Shown here: positions 35,936 to 45,869 of the stretch, in pieces
Layout: each line of letters opens with the position of its first letter
How positions within the stretch are numbered: the stretch's first letter is position 1
Source: Leptobrachium leishanense
Taxonomy: Eukaryota; Chordata; Amphibia; Anura; Megophryidae
Reading direction: 5' to 3'
DNA length: 64,000 nt
Assembly: GCA_009667805.1 (NCBI GenBank)
Contig: CM019069.1
Coordinates: forward strand, 93,345,204-93,409,203
Notes under the pieces: generated by a model
What the model was told of the DNA's origin: nothing
Databases searched by the model: none
The model's input: only the letters and a program-made list of their open reading frames with translations
Made by a program: the position numbers and the translations under genes

Positions 35936-37443
35936 TGTCATATGCCAACCCGTAGCCCTCCTAAACGGCGCCATAGACACCGTGCCCGAGCTGGTAAGAA
36001 CAATTGAACTATTAACCCCAACATATGTATTCATACATATTACTACAAATTCCACCTCTGGCCTCTGGGAGTCCCCTTCTCTTGCTGCTCTTGATCTTCA
36101 ATCAACTTCTACTACACCTGTAATGAAGCAAGCCTGAATTCCTTTATAAGGATTATTCTCCCATCTATCCTTGCTTCATTATTACAAGACCACTCTTCAG
36201 CCAAGGTGTGTACCAAGAAGCTCTCCCAGATCTCAAGGCTACAAGCAGAACCTCAGACCTTCCACCTTTGCCAGGCTTCATGTCCTGCTAGGCCAGCATC
36301 TTATTTATTCAGGTCTGTACTATATACCAAGTCTACCCTTCAACTTAAGAATCCACCTTTATACCAAGTCTACCCTTCAACTTAAGGAATCCACCTTTAT
36401 ACCAAGTCTACCCTTCAACTTAAGGAACCCACCTTTATACCAAGTCTACCCTTTAACCAAGGACTCCTTCTACCGTAACACTTATAACTAAGGACTTCCC
36501 TTCCACCCAAAGAATTCACCTACTGCCAAGAGACTCCTATCATTAATTATTGTTTATCTCTTGTGCCCTTTCTCTGCCTCCAGCCTCTTGTGCCCTTCTC
36601 TGCCTCTAGCCTCTTGTGCCCTTCTCTGCCTCTTGTGCCCTTCTCTGCCTCTAGCCTCTTGTGCCCTTCTCTACCTCCTGCCTCTAGTGCCCTTCTCTGC
36701 CTCCAGCCTCTTGTGCCCTTCTCTGCCTCGAGCCTCGTGCCCTTCTCTGCCTCGAGCCTCTTGTGCCCTTCTCTGCCTCTAGCCTCTTGTGCCCTTCTCT
36801 GCCTCTAGCCTCTTGTGCCCTTCTCTGCCTCTAGCCTCTTGTGCCCTTCTCTGCCTCTAGCCTCTTGTGCCCTTCTCTGCCTCTTGTGCCCTTCTCTGCC
36901 TCTAGCCTCTTGTGCCCTTCTCTACCTCCTGCCTCTAGTGCCCTTCTCTGCCTCCAGCCTCTTGTGCCCTTCTCTGCCTCTAGCCTCTTGTGCCCTTCTC
37001 TGCCTCCAGCCTCTAGTGCTCTTCTCTGCCTCCAGCCTCTTGTACCCTTCTCTGCCTCCAGCCTCTTGTGCCCTTCTCTGCCTCTAGTGCCCTTCTCTAC
37101 CTCCTGCCTCTTGTACCCTTCTCTGCCTCTTGTACCCTTCTCTGCCTTCTGCCTCTTGTACCCTTCTCTGCCTCCTGCCTCTTGTACCCTTCTCTGCCTC
37201 CTGCCTCTTGTACCCTTCTCTGCCTCCTGCCTCTTGTACCCTTCTCTGCCTCCAGCCTCTTGTACCCTTCTCTGCCTCCAGCCTCTTGTACCCTTCTCTG
37301 ACCTATTATATATATATTCAGATTACCCGGTTTTCTTTATCTTGTTGTTTTGTTCTAAATAAACCTTATTATTTCCCTTACCTGACTTTCCTCTTTTTGT
37401 GTTCACTGCATATTGGGCTCGACACCCCTCGCACACCGTGACA
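35936..37443 (+). repeat. 3' LTR (1508 bases)
   Basis: It matches the 5' LTR but is 330 bases longer. It has two extra copies of a block of about 38 bases (CCAAGTCTACCCTTCAACTT) near 36340-36440 and a larger, more mixed CTTGTGCCCTTCTCTGCCTC array at 36559-37300. The 11-base primer sequence is at 36173-36183 and AATAAA at 37358-37363. Confidence 0.92.
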
Positions 37444-37599
37444 CGATGTCACAACAACACGGATTTTTGTCCAGTCACATTCATTGCATAGCCAAGAATT
37501 TATCAAAAAATATTGATGGCAGCACTGCGTGAAGTCTTCTCCGACACAACCCAAAGATCCTCAGTGCGGCTCAGGTCTAGTTTATTTGTCCCTGTTTGC

Positions 37600-38466
37600 A
37601 ACTTCACGCAACACCACCTCCCAGCTATGAGCTCTCTCTCTCCCACCGCTGCCCGCTAAGACGCTGCCCGCCAACATGGTCACGTCTTTGCAGGAAGACA
37701 ACAGCGTGGGGGAACGGCAGCTGCCGACAGTCCCAAGACCTCGTCACAATGACTTCAGTTCTGGAGTTAACCCCTAACTGCGACCAATGGTGGAGATAGG
37801 GGGTTCATTGGAACCCTCTATCTCCCGATCCGCGGCAGCTATCGGTTGGTTAATGTTTGGTATCTTTGGATCGACCAGAGCATGGCCTTTCCAACAATAC
37901 CAAACATGACAATGTTAAAAATTATAAAAAATTTAAATATAAAAAAAATAAACAGGTTTTTTGTTTTGTTTTGTTAATGCAGCAATATTGTTCCCATTTC
38001 AATTATAATGTGAACAATGATGCTGCACTAAGGATTTTTGTATGGGGTGCGTTTGTTAAAAATAGTGTAATTTTCACCCAAAAAAATATAACAAGTCCCC
38101 TTTTCAATTTTTTTTAACAAACGCAACTCATAAAATGTAACCGCAAACACTCGCATGTTAAAATGTGAAAAAAATACTTTACACCTTGTAAAACAAACAT
38201 TGAAAATTCTAATTTTATTGCATTTTTTGTTATAATATACAGACAGGACATGACGCATACATATGATAATGATATATTATGAATCATCTGCCGAGTCTGC
38301 CGGAAAGAACGATATATAACATGTCTGGGTCATATTATAAAATAAGGCTTCAAAAAAACGCGTTTAAACAAGAGGAGCGAAACTGTTAAAAATTAGCTCA
38401 GCAGCAGACCGCAGTGCCGCACACAGGCGTGAAGGGAAGCCGTGAAATGCCTCAGCAGCGAAAGGG
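37600..38466. mobile_element. TTAA-flanked piggyBac-like MITE, copy 2 (inverted)
   Basis: The right boundary is TTAA at 38467-38470, preceded by the complement of CCCTTTCGCTGCTGAGG. Read on the minus strand, the interior aligns with 13044-13680: AATAAAATTAGAATTTTCAA, TTAACATGCGA, AATTATAATTGAAATGGGAAC and ACCCCCTATCTCCACC appear in the same order. The left boundary is not exact. It lies inside hAT-B just beyond the LTR element. Confidence 0.6.
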
Positions 38467-38489
38467 TTAATTTTTTTTTTAAATCTTTT

Positions 38490-39120
38490 TTTTTTTTTTT
38501 TTTCGTTTCAGATCATTTTGATCAACTATTTTTCCGTTTTAAAACCTTTTTTGTTCTGGTTTTTATTTTTAAAGTCAGACCATTCGGGTCAGTTTAGCGT
38601 TTTTTAAATCGTTTTGTTCATTTTTTTTTTTTGTTCCTTGGCTTTCATACCATTTTTTTAATGTGATTAAATAAAGTTGTGAAATGTATATTCATAAGAA
38701 AAAAAGGATCTTTATTTAATTAAAAGAAAACACGATAGAATCGCCAGAATTATCGTATCGACAGAATGAATTATCGGATCCGAAAAACAAACCAAAAATT
38801 TATTATAAAAAAAATATATAAAGTATAAAAAAGTAAACCATAGTAGTTTACATCAAAATGAATAGAGTTAGACAGCTTTGAAACGAGGAGAACAGACGTT
38901 CCGAAAAAACGAAAATTTCCGAAATCACGAAAAGTCGATACAAAAAACGAGCAAAGTGACACGAAAAATGGTCGATATCCAGAAAAAAAAATGTACACGA
39001 AAAACGAGTTGAGCCGAACCGAATCGAAACAGAAATCGTCCGAAACGAGCAGAATCGAAAAGTTTAAACATCCGAACAAATCTAACCGAATCGAACCGAA
39101 AAAATCGGTGCACAAGCCTA
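38490..39120. other. Right arm of hAT-B
   Basis: CGAA-rich sequence that mirrors the TTCG-rich left arm at 29870-30270. It contains no gene; the open frames here come from the biased composition. Confidence 0.6.
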
Positions 39121-39431
39121 GGTGTCACCCCCCCCCCGAGTTTTATGTTTTTTGGTTTTTTTTAGCTACTCTTACTCAAAGCAGTACTCCCGTATAATAC
39201 TGAATGCTCATAATACACGGTGCACATTACTGTGAGGTTTATTGCTGTGCAGCTCTCTCATATACTCACACACATATTTTGGTGAACTGCCAAAACGTAC
39301 GGTGCCTGTTTGACAGCAGTGAAAGTCCCCATAGAGAAGTAATGGTAAATCTGTTCAGAGACATCGAACAGCAGAGAAATGTCCTGATGTTCAGTGGTTT
39401 CATTAGACAGGTTTATTCAGGCGAACACCAT

Positions 39432-39610
39432 CAGGGCTATTAAGAGAGAGGTGAAAACCTTGAATTGCCAGGAGAATGAACAATCTAGACCAAATAGCCA
39501 ATTTGGAAAGTGAGATAAATGGGAGAATTTTTCTGGTTTGACTATTTTGACCAAGAATTTTCAATTCTACAGTCATTCTCAAGGTTTTCACCCTTCTCTG
39601 AATAACCCTG
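39432..39610. mobile_element. Short CAGGGCTATT hairpin MITE
   Basis: A 179-base hairpin with ends CAGGGCTATTAAGAGAG and the complement of CAGGGTTATTCAGAGAAG. The inner arms are complementary around GAGAATTTTTCTGG. It is flanked by CAT on both sides. The uninterrupted relative at 11330 shows the empty site. Confidence 0.88.
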
Positions 39611-39698
39611 CATAGGTTTCAATGTTAAAAATATTCCCGTTTTTACCCAATATCTAATAAAACATTTATTCCATTAATCTGTAGTAAAAAGTCTCTTT

Positions 39699-40350
39699 TA
39701 GGAATGCGCGTTTCGTTTCGGACCGATTCGTTTTTTTTCACGAATCGGCCTGATTCGGTGATTTGGATTCGGATGATTTTCCGAATCGAATCGGGTCCGA
39801 AACTAAACAATTTCTGAAACAAAAATTTTTCGGAATCAGAAATCATTTTCGTTCAATTCGGAATTTCGGTTCCACGTCGGTAATTTTCAAAAAATGCTTA
39901 AAAGATCCTAAAAAAAAAATCTAAAAATAAAGAGACTTTTTATTACAGAATATAATAATAAACGGTTTATTAGATATTGAGTTAAAACGGGAATATTTTA
40001 ACATTGAAGTCTATAGGGCGAAACATTTCCCAAACCCTGTGGCTCAGAATTCTTTTTTTCAAAAAATGCTTAAAATATTCTAAAAAATCTAGAAATAAAG
40101 AGACTCTTTACTACAGAATATAATAATAAACGGTTTATTAGATATTGAATTAAAACGGGAATAATTTTAACATTATGGGGCAAAAGATTTCCCACACCGA
40201 ATACACGAAAATGTCCGAAATCCCCAAAAAAAGTCGATACGAAAAACAAGCCAAAACGAAACGAACTGAAACGGAAATCGTCCGAAATGAAAATTGTTGA
40301 ATTACAAACTAAACGAGTCGAAACGAAAAAAAATTTGCTGCACATCCCTA
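39699..40350. mobile_element. hAT-C: 652-base MITE
   Basis: The ends TAGGAATGCGCG and, inverted, TAGGGATGTGCAGC are flanked by the exact 8-base duplication GTCTCTTT (39691-39698 and 40351-40358). The interior is CGAA/TTCG-rich like hAT-B and also contains two copies of an AATAAAGAGACTTTTTATTA-type module. The aligned copy of the host element at 11420-11440 carries the empty site. Confidence 0.92.
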
Positions 40351-40734
40351 GTCTCTTTATTTGTTGATTATTTTTTTTCTTGGTATCTATTAGGCATTTT
40401 TTTTAAAAAAAAATAATTTTTCTTTCTAATAGTGTTTTTTTTCTGTAACAGACCTTTTTATTATCATTCATAGGATGTTATATGTTAATTCCAGACATTT
40501 TCGTTCAGTAGTTTTTTTAAAACAGCGGGGGACGGGTTTGCGCGGCATTCGGTGGCTGATTCCCTGCACTTCAGGGACCCTGCGGTGAATTCACCAGGGA
40601 AATTTGATTCCCCGAAGTGCGGGGAACAACAGAACACTGAAATGTCTGCGTCATTTCGGTGCTCTGTGAATATCCCCTTTAGTGGTGGTTTTTTTGCTGC
40701 CCCATGGAAAGTGCCAGCCTAGGCCTTGCCTACC

Positions 40735-40790
40735 CAGGACATACTTGAAAATTAGAGAAATCTCAATGTATCCTTCCTGGTAAGATGTTT
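40735..40790 (+). mobile_element. LINE/SINE 3' tail fragment
   Basis: ACATACTTGAAAATTAGAGA and the following AATCTCAATGTATCCTTCCT match the last bases of the LINE 3' end (minus strand of 6300-6360), followed by a T-rich run. It is a severely truncated retrotransposed copy near the right end of hAT-A. Confidence 0.75.
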
Positions 40791-40905
40791 TTTTTTTTTT
40801 TTTACACAAAACTACGATTTTTTTTAAGGTGTCACCCTAGGGGGTGGTGTCACCCAGTGCAGGCCGCACCCCCCGCCCCCACCTAGCGACGCTAGTGTCT
40901 CTGAG

Positions 40906-41330
40906 TCACCAGCCACCTGTACACGTTGTTACGATTATTAAACTTACCAATTATTTTGCAAAAAGAGCTATGGCTACAGAGGTCAATCTGAATGGAACAC
41001 TCTAGGCACATAACAAATTAAGCTTACTAGAAAGTTTATTGTGCATTAACTCTGTCCCTGAAGACCCAATTTTCAATGCTATTTAGTATTCCTGAAAGGA
41101 GAATCAAAGCTAGTATAACTCAAGCAGAGCGTAGCTGCCGGTGTCATGTAATGACTTCTAGCTGTTATGACTCAAGACACTAATACAGCTGCTTGTTCAT
41201 AATAGAACCAGCCCATTAACAGAGAGCTGCTAAGAGTTTAGATCTACCTCTAGTGGCTCCCTGTTACCTGGAATAGGGGCCCTTGTCTTGTTCAATCTGA
41301 ATATGTATATATATAACTCTCAATCCTGCA
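40906..41330. other. Unassigned sequence
   Basis: No gene or repeat boundary was recognised between the end of hAT-A and the start of the Penelope-like remnants. Confidence 0.45.
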
Positions 41331-41840
41331 CTCAAGACTCCATCTGAGTAACGCCTGGTGCTCGTCTGGCTCCATATGCTCCTCATGTAAGACGACACTC
41401 ACAGGACTTACAAATACAATAAGTATATTCTTTATTCTTCAGTGTTTCATTTTATTAATAGCAAACTTTCATCGGGACATCAAATACAAACATTAAAAAA
41501 CATTCTATAGACATTCAGCTCACCACCACCGTACTGCCCTGCATCAATTGGCGTACCAAATCCTGGCTGCCACTGATGACGTAGCAGTAAAACATCTGCT
41601 CACTATTGTGACAATCAGCATGGAAACACAATGTCACATTAATACCAATTTAATAGTACACCAAAATTACTTAAAAACAAGGAGGCATGTCTCTAGAAGG
41701 CCATCCTCAGAAAAGGCAATAGGATCAATATTAACTTGACTAATTATCTCTTCCTATATAACCAACTAATCTTGGACTCTCAGCAATGGGTGCCGAGCAT
41801 CTGCATGGGTCATAACATTCCGAACTTTCGGTTAACCTAC

Positions 41841-42955
41841 TGTAGCGCTCACTCCTGGAGGAGCCGCTGAAAATGAACCACGGGTCAGTCTCCCCGCACT
41901 AGGGAATAAATATACTCCAACACCGCTGTGAGTTTTTATCATTTAAATAGTTTACTAAAATAATAAGCAGATGTTGAGACACGGTATTCACAGATATTAT
42001 TACAGTACTTTCGTATTGCGGTAAAACGCGTAGCGGAAAAGAAACGAAACACGAGGCTTCGTATTTCGGAAGAATAAAATATTCGCAACCGAACAGAAAA
42101 ATATATGCAATTTCCCAATAGTTCGGAAAAACAGAGACACGTAGCGAACCCCAAAATACAATCTCTTCGTATTACGATAAACGCGCAGCGGAAAAGAGAA
42201 AAATATGTATTCAGAACGTAACTTTAACTCCCGTTCCGATTCGTAACAAATGAGTCCTGCACAGGTTTAAGTCCCGGAATGTAAAAGGTGTGTATGTGTG
42301 TGTGGTACCCGGGTACTGTTCAACTGGCCAGTGAATTTACTTAAGGAATGTCTTCGACTAGTCAAGTTGGGGCCCTGTGGACTTTAAAGAGAAAACAGCA
42401 GCGTGTTCCTTAATTACATACGGCCTTGGAGGCCTCTCACCCATCCACCGGTTGCTGTAGGCTCCGCTGACCCAGGACGTCTCTCCGCTCGATTTTGACT
42501 GGGGATACTAGCGGCCGGATCCGTTGTCTGACTCTCAGTTGCGTGTCCGCGACTTGTCCCGCTCACCGCCTGCTCTCCGTATCCCATCAGCTCGCGGCAA
42601 CTCCTCACTCCAGGTCTTTGGCTTCTTGTATCTGCAGCAATCTCAGGATCTTAAAGGTCTCCTTCTCTTTAGGCCGAATGACCCGATAAGGAACTGACAG
42701 GTCTCACTCGTGCTCTGGCCTAGGCCCTCCTGCGATGTCTTGCACTGCGTCTGCTCTCTCTCGTTCCCTCGCGCGCTCTGGCGCGTTCTCCACGAGGTTC
42801 GGGAAGTAAGCCTCCTGTGTCCCACCCACTTCCTGTCCTTTTGCAAAGCACGCCGGGCAATGTAGTCCCAATGTCTCGTGTCTCTAATCGTGATTGTCTC
42901 CATCTTGTGGCCAAAAATAGGTACTGCCAGCAGCAAGATTTAACACAGCGCTACA
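41841..42955. mobile_element. Solo LTR
   Basis: The perfect 9-base inverted ends TGTAGCGCT and AGCGCTACA bound a 1115-base segment flanked by CTAC on both sides (41837-41840 and 42956-42959). TG...CA ends with a four-base duplication fit an LTR-retroelement solo LTR. The GC-rich, CpG-containing part at 42430-42860 may be its promoter, which would make the minus strand the sense strand. Confidence 0.78.
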
Positions 42956-43079
42956 CTACCAAACTTTGGACTTGCTTTACCACTGTATACCATAAGTCCA
43001 GATCTTGCTACCAAAATTACTGTTTTACTCAATTGTAAATAAAGATGTCCATAACAATTTTTCATTTAACCCTTTAGGG

Positions 43080-43261
43080 CAGTGTTTCCCAAACCTGTCC
43101 TCAGAACCCTCCGCCTCGCCAGGTTTGCAGGATATCTGAAGCACAGCACAGGTGATATGATTTGCTGCTCGGTGATTGCAGGATTCAGTCTGCTTTTCCC
43201 CAAGGTGATCTGCAAAATCTGGCCTGGTTGAGGGTCCCGAGGACAGGTTTGGGAACCACTG
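43080..43261. mobile_element. hAT MITE (CAGTGTTTCCC ends)
   Basis: The ends CAGTGTTTCCCAAACC and GGTTTGGGAACCACTG are inverted repeats, and the exact 8-base duplication CTTTAGGG flanks them (43072-43079 and 43262-43269). This type of hAT MITE is widespread in vertebrates. Confidence 0.95.
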
Positions 43262-43289
43262 CTTTAGGGGCTAATGTGTTCAATGCCCT

Positions 43290-43690
43290 TAATCCAGAAA
43301 CATTCTCTCAATAATAATTCAATATTTTGATCTCCCCCTTTTTAGAGTTGGTATGTGATCTATCGCCATGAATTTCTACATCAGAAGCATATGTCCCTTT
43401 TCCAAACAATGTTTAGCCACTGGTTTGTCACTACCGCTATCTCGATACGTCATTCTAATAGATGAACGTTGGCCTCTGATTCTCTCTCTTAACGTGTTAT
43501 CTGTCTTGCCCACATACTGTATGTCAGTCCACATGGAAACATGATTTTATATATCACAAATACTGTTGTGCAAGTTATTCTTTGTCAGATTTTGTACGGT
43601 TTTCCCCATTGTGGATGTTGGAACACTGTGCCGAGGATCTAGCATATTGCCCAAATTTGTTTGCTTGATATATCAATGTATATATACAGT
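43290..43690 (-). pseudogene. Decayed Penelope-like GIY-YIG endonuclease region
   Basis: On the minus strand near 43540-43440 the reading frames give FPCGLTY and, one frame over, YVGKTDNTLRERIRGQRSSI, followed by DKPVAKHCLEKGH. This is the order of the GIY-YIG nuclease at the C-terminus of Penelope-like polyproteins (a CPCGL..YVGKT core, Arg-rich helix, then a His-containing end). A few extra bases between CGLTY and VGKT shift the frame, and there are stops on both sides. No reverse transcriptase part was recognised upstream. Confidence 0.65.
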
Positions 43691-43699
43691 ATATTACAT

Positions 43700-44252
43700 A
43701 TTGTTTTTAAAATGAACTTACAATATCTCCTGTCACTTTTACTTAGATTTCATTATATTGAAGATAAGTGACATTTTGTGATATTAATAAGTCATTTGGG
43801 AGAGAAACCGCTAATGAGCTCATTGTAACTGTTATAATCTGGCAGTTTGAAACATTAAATGAGCATGCTTCATTATCATCAATTTGTGCCTTTTACTTTG
43901 AATCATAAATATTAAATTAAAGAAAGTTAAAAAATATTTATTTTTAATGCACCACCCCAAAAACATAAGAAGGAATTATGAAAAAAGTTACATTACTTCC
44001 AGAAAACATTAATATCTATGATTAAGCTAAACAGCAAGGTAAATTGAGTTTATCTTTGAAATATTATCAAACATGTCTCTTTTCACCAGTGACGTAAAAT
44101 TTAATCAAAAAGTTAATATCTGGCCTGTAGGTTTTAATTTGTTTGCTTGTTGTCTGGTGAGCTTATTAAGCAAAAAGATCAGCTTTAAACAATTTATAGA
44201 TACGTAATTTTTGCACTTCAACCCCAACTGCTAAGAGTGTACAGTTCAGTCC
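43700..44252. other. AT-rich unassigned sequence
   Basis: No domain or repeat structure was recognised. It could be further Penelope-like sequence or unique DNA. Confidence 0.4.
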
Positions 44253-44260
44253 CTCTATGT

Positions 44261-44397
44261 CAGGGATGTCCAAACTCCGGCCCCCCAGATGTCCATGAAC
44301 TACAACTCCCATGCTTCTCCATACATCTAATGCAGTCAGAGATTTCTGGGAGTTGTAGTTGAGGAACATCTGGGGGGCCGGAGTTTGGACATCCCTG
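44261..44397. mobile_element. hAT MITE (CAGGGATGTCCAAACTC ends)
   Basis: A 137-base element with near-perfect inverted ends CAGGGATGTCCAAACTCCGG, containing the ACTACAACTCCC/GGGAGTTGTAGT pair. It is flanked by the exact 8-base duplication CTCTATGT (44253-44260 and 44398-44405). Confidence 0.95.
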
Positions 44398-44411
44398 CTC
44401 TATGTGTATAA

Positions 44412-44840
44412 GGCTGGGGTCAGACCAGCACACTTTTAACGTGCGTTCTGGCGCACATAATTACGGCCGCACTAGCAGCAGATGACGGGCAATGATGGCC
44501 AATATATACGATGTACGGCCGCACAAAAGTCTGGCCGTGCAACGCAAGTGGAATTTGAACGCATTTTTCTGAGAACGCTGAACCGCTAGTACTGACGTAC
44601 TGCGTGCGCAGTTGCGGCATAGCGGCGTGTTAGCGTGATTAGGAGATGTCAGACACTGCTAATGTCCAGCCTACATAACGTCCAGACGCAAAAAGAGTTT
44701 TATTGACGATCCGTACAAAATCACGCCCGAAAATGTGCGTCGTCTGACCGTTTTTGCGCATTCCGTGAAAAAATACGTCAATGCGTTCGGATGCACTTTT
44801 TCACGTTCGCAGGGAAAAATGCTTTCGTCTGACCCTAGCC
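44412..44840. mobile_element. Harbinger-like MITE (GGCTGGGGTCAGAC ends)
   Basis: The inverted ends GGCTGGGGTCAGAC and GTCTGACCCTAGCC are flanked by TAA on the left and TCA on the right, consistent with a diverged three-base TWA target. The interior is CpG-rich with ACGTGCGTT and GCGCATT words. Confidence 0.7.
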
Positions 44841-44841
44841 T

Positions 44842-45000
44842 CAGGGTTATTCAGAGAGTGACATTTCAGAGCTCTTTGATTCACCGTATTTTGGCGAGTC
44901 CGATTCGCTAACCCTGCGGTGAATTCACCACAGGGTCCCCCCTAAAAACATACAAAGAATTGTATGGTCCCTCCTTCACTGCAGCCAATCCAAAGAGATC
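44842..45000. mobile_element. Fold-back family end fragment
   Basis: It starts CAGGGTTATTCAGAGAGTGA, the left end of the fold-back family. It includes a CCCTGCGGTGAATTCACCA word shared with the 40560 region. The right end is not found. Confidence 0.55.
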
Positions 45001-45009
45001 ACCACAAGT

Positions 45010-45560
45010 CTCTTTCTGTGAAGATACAAACTAAAAAATAGGATAGCGCATCTGTAGTGTCATATTCATTATGGGTGCAGCAGCAGGAACTCCAATTAGC
45101 AGGAACTCCAATGTGAAACCCCCGTCACCTTCATATCCACTTTTAATCTGAAAGAATGGGGAGCGGTATATTGTGTAGTATTTTAAAACATATGCAAAAT
45201 TTATTAAAATCCAAAAAACAAACTCACACTTTACATGGCACATAAACAACTGTGCATATAAGCATTGGTCACAATGACCCAGACCTCCCGATCACGATCC
45301 CCAAAAAGTCCACAAACCATCCACCGGTCAATGTAGGCCGCCTGAGTAGATCTGGCAAGTTGTCTAGTGGTCCAATTCTGTAACCCTGTGTAGTCGCTCA
45401 ACGCGTTTCGTGAGCATCTCACTTCCTCAGGAGCGTGACTACAACTAAATAGAACTTCCTTATATAGTCCTCAAATCCTAAAAAAACATTACATTTATTG
45501 CCAACAGCTGTGAATACTAGCATTTCCCACCAATCATCGGTGGCGCATCAAGCCCTCTGC
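45010..45560 (-). mobile_element. Penelope-like element end with hammerhead-like motif
   Basis: AT-rich sequence with AAATTTATTAAAATCC and a hammerhead-like hairpin at 45390-45442 on the minus strand. The layout resembles ends of Penelope-like elements, which carry hammerhead motifs in their terminal repeats. No coding part is present. Confidence 0.45.
45390..45442 (-). ncRNA. Hammerhead-ribozyme-like motif (type I)
   Basis: Read on the minus strand: stem I GTAGTC..GCTC pairs with GAGC.GACTAC. Then come CTGAGGA, one extra A, stem II GTGAG-ATG-CTCAC, GAA, a tiny stem III ACGCGT, T as the residue before the cleavage point, and the second strand of stem I. All core residues are present. The extra A between the CTGANGA box and stem II departs from the classic fold, so self-cleavage is uncertain. 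Confidence 0.45.
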
Positions 45561-45869
45561 ACACACGCAGTTCAAATTCTTTTTCCATTCGACCATATTC
45601 GGCGCATGTGCCCCCACATCAACTCCGGCGGACATAGCCTTCTCTCATTGATCGGTAGCTGATCGCATTTACCAGAGTCGGAGATATACCCACAATCTCG
45701 ATGCCCCGCTTAGTATTATTTATAAATGCCAACTAGGCATAATCAAGAGGCTTCTTACAAACTTATCTTTCTCTCATTCTAATATTAGTTTCTATTGCTT
45801 TCTGTGATACACTCGTGCAAACTGCACATTACTGTATTTTCTTACTATGTATCTCTATGATCCACTGTG

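Larger units (their letters stand above)
32831..37443 (+). mobile_element. Young non-autonomous LTR retrotransposon, self-priming type
   Basis: Two direct LTRs (32831-34008 and 35936-37443) begin TGTCATATGCC and end CACCGTGACA. The element is flanked by an exact 5-base duplication CGATG (32826-32830 and 37444-37448). Outside the minisatellite the LTRs differ at only about four positions over roughly 530 bases, so insertion is recent. The internal region (34009-35935) encodes a Gag-like zinc-knuckle protein and repeats. Protease, reverse transcriptase, RNase H and integrase are all absent. A purine-rich tract precedes the 3' LTR, and a self-complementary primer-binding site follows the 5' LTR. 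The Gag motif and self-priming layout point to the Tf1/sushi group of Ty3/Gypsy elements. Confidence 0.93.
29866..39120. mobile_element. hAT-B: TAGGGATGTGC-type element carrying a Myb/SANT gene
   Basis: The ends TAGGGATGTGCG and, inverted, TAGGCTTGTGCACCG are flanked by the exact 8-base duplication GGTGTCAC (29858-29865 and 39121-39128). The outer 400 bases on both sides are rich in TTCG/CGAA words, like hAT-C at 39699. Inside lie a broken Myb/SANT-like gene, an inverted partial copy, an LTR retrotransposon and a TTAA MITE. Without the last two it is about 4 kb. Confidence 0.87.
39129..40690. mobile_element. Fold-back element (CAGGGTTATT family), copy 2, twice interrupted
   Basis: From about 39290 it aligns with copy 1: ACGGTGCCTGTT, GTCCCCATA, TTCAGGCGAACACCAT, then after the 39432-39610 MITE CATAGGTTTCAATGTTAAAA, ATATTCCCG and AGTCTCTTT. 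After hAT-C it resumes with GTCTCTTTATTTGTTG and TGTAACAGACCTTTTTATTA. A 55-base minisatellite unit lies at 39205-39265. The copy ends near 40690 after GGTGCTCTGTGAATATCCCC. Confidence 0.65.
29814..40897. mobile_element. hAT-A: outermost element of an 11-kb nest
   Basis: The left end CAGTGGCGTAACTAGGG and right end CTAGCGACGCTAGTG are imperfect inverted repeats. They are flanked by an exact 8-base duplication TCTCTGAG (29806-29813 and 40898-40905). GGTGTCACC words lie just inside both ends. Everything between 29866 and 40690 is later insertion or fold-back sequence, so the original element was a short non-autonomous hAT MITE. No transposase was seen. Confidence 0.88.
41330..43700 (-). mobile_element. 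Penelope-like element remnant, interrupted
   Basis: The minus strand carries a decayed GIY-YIG region (43290-43690) followed by AT-rich 3' sequence. This is interrupted by a hAT MITE (43080-43261) and a solo LTR (41841-42955), and continues to about 41330. The last part includes CCCGATGAAAGTTTGC (minus strand near 41480), a degenerate version of the motif at Penelope-like ends. Assignment rests mainly on the GIY-YIG remnant. Confidence 0.5.

Noticed and set aside
35565..36137. 190-residue frame considered as a pol or env fragment of the LTR element
   Set aside because: It has no protease, polymerase, integrase or membrane motifs, and it runs into the 3' LTR, which is also present without this frame in the 5' position.
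38771..40345. Phe/Ser/Arg-rich frames in CGAA/TTCG-rich DNA
   Set aside because: They lie in hAT-B and hAT-C arms, and their repetitive SFRFG-like composition mirrors the biased sequence.
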